64,000 nucleotides of DNA, from contig JAFYYW010000036.1 in NCBI GenBank assembly GCA_017548985.1, positions 186,001 to 250,000 of the forward strand. Reading direction: 5' to 3'. Below the pieces are notes generated by a model. The model was not told where the DNA came from, searched no databases, and worked only from the letters and a program-made list of their open reading frames with translations. The position numbers were made by a program, and so were the translations under genes. The stretch is from Bacteroidales bacterium (GTDB lineage Bacteria; Bacteroidota; Bacteroidia; Bacteroidales; UBA932). Below, one piece after another: positions 63,875-64,000 of this stretch. Positions within the stretch are counted from its first letter, which is position 1; every line of letters starts with the position of its first letter.

Positions 63875-64000
63875 TCAATAAGTCACGGACGCGGAGATCA
63901 GATAATTGTCCAAGCAGAAACAAGGTTTGAGATTCTCTCCCTTGACCTCCAATTTGAATTTTGAGTCTTTGAACGTAGGAATCTGCACAGAGTTCTTGGA
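63875..64000 (-). CDS. C-terminal fragment of an unidentified minus-strand gene
   Basis: An open frame runs in from the right edge and stops at TGA 63877-63875, giving 41 residues ending in LISASVTY. It is convergent with the GH-like lipoprotein, with one base between the stop codons. Too short for a family assignment. Confidence 0.5.
   Translation of the reverse strand, partial: SKNSVQIPTFKDSKFKLEVKGENLKPCFCLDNYLISASVTY

Overview
The window looks like chromosomal DNA from a member of the Bacteroidales (Bacteroidota). The evidence is: promoters of the TTTG / TAnnTTTG type seen at many gene starts, very few Shine-Dalgarno sequences, lipoprotein signal peptides on secreted sugar enzymes, a serC-serA-DUF1015 cluster, DUF3127, DUF4369-thioredoxin and AraC/LuxR-TPR regulators typical of the phylum, and a moderate GC content. 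The sugar enzymes (GH127, GH53, arabinose genes) suggest a gut or rumen plant-polysaccharide degrader. Assignment to a genus is not possible from the sequence alone. I see no insertion sequence, integrase, prophage or CRISPR array.

Layout. 1-9050: an L-arabinose operon on the minus strand, read GH127 arabinofuranosidase, galM, Na+/sugar symporter, araD, araA, araB, from a consensus promoter overlapped by a palindrome; two copies of a 29-bp dispersed repeat bracket araD and one has extended its C terminus. 9106-18282: a four-domain Ig-like (Big2) lipoprotein, a DUF6935-like protein, the serine cluster DUF1015/serA/serC, pyrB, a YigZ-family gene, a pRiA4b ORF-3-like protein and miaA. 18389-24875: a tightly packed plus-strand operon combining a RelA/SpoT-type nucleotidyltransferase, a separate HD hydrolase, a kinase-fold protein, a SpoIIE phosphatase/anti-sigma-kinase fusion, a STAS protein and a K+/H+ antiporter; I regard this as the most interesting unit of the window. 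24927-34200: DUF3127, FKBP, recQ, a PHP phosphatase, DUF308, dnaG and metG. 34202-38493: a minus-strand operon with an MBL hydrolase, two tandem deoxynucleoside kinases, a GH53 galactanase and a thioredoxin-like lipoprotein. 38564-46499: uvrA, then a glucose-uptake operon (GluP-type permease, ROK kinase) continuing into an MBOAT/SGNH acyltransferase pair. Its 323-bp upstream region holds a consensus promoter followed by two intrinsic terminators, a likely small RNA or attenuator.

46823-56028: an AraC regulator, a TolC-HlyD-ABC2-ABC2 exporter without ATPase, a TPR-LuxR regulator with seven TGAGTA/TACTCA hexamers around its promoter, an OmpA-type protein and tRNA-Leu(GAG). 56184-64000: rpsP-rimM, then a run of a PHP protein, an aldolase/dehydrogenase fusion, a tandem class II aldolase whose second half has lost its metal ligands, and a glycoside-hydrolase-like lipoprotein, probably a deoxysugar or pentose pathway. 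The window is very compact: several convergent gene pairs have stop codons 0 to 5 bp apart.
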